This document shows positions 61,844 through 64,000 of a stretch of DNA of 64,000 nt, piece after piece. The stretch's first letter is position 1. Every line of letters begins with the position of its first letter. The DNA lies in contig NC_037593.1 of the NCBI RefSeq assembly GCF_003073045.1, positions 7,307,525 through 7,371,524 on the forward strand, written 5' to 3'. This stretch comes from Pomacea canaliculata. Lineage: Eukaryota > Mollusca > Gastropoda > Architaenioglossa > Ampullariidae. The translations under genes were made by a program, and so were the position numbers. Under the pieces are notes generated by a model, which saw only the letters and a program-made list of their open reading frames with translations, made no database searches and was not told the origin of the DNA.

Positions 61844-62590
61844 GTATGGGAACTATGTATGTTAAACGAAATAATCCCTTTCTGGTACCATGTTCTGATG
61901 CAACATGCACTGCGATCCATTTTTTTTAAAATGGAGCTTTAGGACTGAAAAAAAAAAGTTACAGACCGCAGTATTTTATAACTTGCTATGGAAAACATGC
62001 AGGTCATAACAATGTTCTGGAAAACATTAAAATATCTGAGAATGTTTTTTATTGGTTTTATAAAATATCACATCAGTTTAGGTAATGGCTTGTATTTGGA
62101 ATATTTTCTTGCCAGTGTCATTTGTAGTGTAGGGGATGAAATGGTGGATTTTTCTAGCCTTAACTTGCACAATCCTTGCTGATATAAATATTCAGGTTAG
62201 CAGCACTAAATATATGTTATGATATCAAACATTAGCCTGAAATATAGTTATAAACTCCATCTTTTCATCTGTATACCTCTTTCGAAAAGAATAAATTTGC
62301 AGGCAAACTGTTTTGCAAGAATGATGTATTAATAATAACGGAAACATAAAACCTATAGAACCTGACTGCTTCCACCATTGTCTGCATTTTGTAAAACATT
62401 GCCACTTTAGCTCTTAGAACAATGGTTTGTTTAATCAGGGATTTACTTCAGGAATATTACAGCTTTGACTGGGACTTTTTGCAATCCTCTGCAACAGTAG
62501 ACAGGCCTTTGATCTTTTCAAACATCTGTCTCCTTTGTTGTCAGATCAGAAACGGTCAAAGTTATCAGTTTTGTCATGAAACTCTGGGGT
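61844..62590 (+). other. RILPL intron
   Basis: AT-rich sequence with no coding exon that I recognise. The short ORF at 61988-62182 has no similarity to RILPL or to anything I know. Confidence 0.5.
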
Positions 62591-64000
62591 AGGAGCACGT
62601 AGAGATGGTAGAGGCTATGATTTTCATCGCTCCGGCCTATCACACTCTCGATACCTCCACCAAATCACGTCAACATTTACCGCATGCACCTATACTAAAT
62701 TGCTAATTTACACTTTTAATTAGCTTGAGCCCCCAGCATGCATCACCCCAATAAACAACTCCAGGTAATTTAGAATATTAAAGGAAAGTTATTAATTATC
62801 AAGAGGATTATACAAATCATAAAATGATAAATGAAATTCAAAGAACAAGCAAGTTTGCAAATGATCTCGTTCCATCTTGTCTACTTATCTAGGTTGTCCC
62901 GTTAACGCTAATTATGCTCCTTAATACTAATCCAGATATCTAGTGAGTCGATCTATTCTCTCGTACACATGCCACTTAGCTTCACTCAAGCCTTCGCCGT
63001 GTGATTTGTTAGTCTCTGCTGGACACACAACTGTCACTTGTGATTTCGTACAATGGTTTCTCGCTGTGTGAAGGAATCTCTCAACTCGCCGCAGAAGAAA
63101 TAGTGCTCATTGACCTTGGTCTTCTGTTGTCCGGCTCCTTGACAAGAGATGTACGATGTCGAAGGGTTGGGACAGATTCTCAAACGAATCATTCCCGTGC
63201 GCCTTATGCACTTTGAACTGTCACCAGTGGTCCTGAAGTTCCTTCACGTAGAACTCAGTGCCGACTCTTGTGACCAGAGTGACTTTTTCTACTTCGCTGC
63301 CAGGAGTTAGTCGAGGATCGCAGGGACAAAAGTCACTCTTCTTTTACGCTCAAGTTCGCCCGAGCGGGCTTGGTTACTGTCTTGGTCTGTGTCCTTATTT
63401 CCCCAATATTTCTGTCTGAGGCGCAATAGGCGACCACGAGGTAGCGAAGTATTGAGCTGCGAACTCTCTTTGATGTTTCCTCTCCAAGAGTTGATTGTGA
63501 AAAAGCCTTGAGTTAGGCTCCAAACTCAATATCAAAACCTCTGGTACGTGGCATTCATGCATTCGATTGGCCAGTCACACCACGTGACATACCACAACAA
63601 CCAATCACACCATAGCTAGTGTATGAAGTGGTTCCCAGCCTTCCAGCAATAAGCTACGTAATCTAGTTGCCTGATTGTCTGGCTTCTTACGTTGTGTCAA
63701 CATTCCCCTTTCTCTAACGTAATCAAACCTCGTGTGTTTTGCTCTAAGGCTTGTCTGTTACGTCACTGGCCCCTCGCGGCTACACCTGACCCTGCCTTAC
63801 ATGACTGTCATGACGTAACGGCCTTTTATTTTTAGGTGATGTAAGCATCGCGTGTCTCAGGTGGTATGAGCCCCGAGGCTCTAGTCCACCTTCAGCCAGT
63901 CAGTTTGCTTACGTACCCACTTGCCTTGTGAATAGAACAGATGGGCCAACCCACGCTACAGCCCTATACCCACTCTTTCATGACAAGTTTCAAGTTTTGA
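62591..64000. other. CpG-richer block with CCAAT/E-box module
   Basis: Base composition shifts to more GC and CpG. An inverted CCAAT (ATTGG, 63566-63570), an E-box CACGTGAC (63581-63588) and a forward CCAAT (63601-63605) lie within 40 bases. No ORF of note is present. It could be a repeat such as an LTR in the RILPL intron, or an internal promoter. Confidence 0.35.

Noticed and set aside
1..64000. CRISPR arrays, rRNA genes, intact tRNA genes and viral insertions
   Set aside because: I looked for regular spaced repeats, rRNA cores, full A/B-box cloverleaf genes and viral-type proteins, and saw none that I could support.

Overview
The window is animal nuclear DNA, most likely from a mollusc and probably a gastropod. 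Genes are split by GT-AG introns of 0.3 to 2.5 kb, intergenic DNA is full of simple repeats and tRNA-derived SINE-like pieces, and the coding exons read as bilaterian proteins. The lineage call is inference from repeat style and protein similarity. There are no bacterial operons, CRISPR arrays or rRNA genes.

Layout. (1) 1-25 kb: no gene that I can support. It holds a long pyrimidine tract, GTT and GTTT microsatellites, short tandem repeats, SINE-like fragments, a CpG-rich block at 18.7-19.5 kb and scattered promoter-type motifs (NRF1-, YY1- and RFX-like, one TATA box). (2) 25.2-28.5 kb, minus strand: a complete five-coding-exon MGST3 gene (microsomal glutathione S-transferase 3). (3) 28.479-34.722 kb: a 6,244-bp Mutator-like (MULE) DNA transposon. 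It has 134-bp terminal inverted repeats with no mismatch, a perfect 9-bp target-site duplication, a spliced transposase gene with a zinc finger and a C-terminally truncated MULE catalytic domain, and decayed LINE reverse-transcriptase fragments inside it. (4) 35.3-46.5 kb, plus strand: a complete 14-coding-exon MAGUK p55 gene (MPP2/MPP6, PALS2/Varicose type; L27-PDZ-SH3-GK; 590 aa), followed by a long 3' region. (5) 52.4-56.2 kb, minus strand: a complete four-exon TMED2 (p24 beta) gene, convergent with the MAGUK gene. (6) 57.39-58.7 kb, plus strand: a TATA-box promoter and a candidate two-exon gene for a 64-aa unknown protein. (7) 60.7-61.8 kb and beyond the window: the first two coding exons of a RILP-like (RILPL) gene. 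(8) The last 1.4 kb is intronic or intergenic, looks richer in CpG and carries a CCAAT/E-box module.

The cell-biological genes are unrelated housekeeping functions: ER membrane redox and lipid-peroxide detoxification, polarity and septate-junction scaffolding, COPI/COPII cargo transport, and Rab-effector-like ciliary or lysosomal transport. The most informative feature is the MULE insertion. Its target duplication lies two bases from a splice donor in the likely 5'UTR exon of MGST3, in the interval separating the head-to-head MGST3 and MAGUK genes. The insertion would split the MGST3 first exon and push it about 6.2 kb away from its original promoter.
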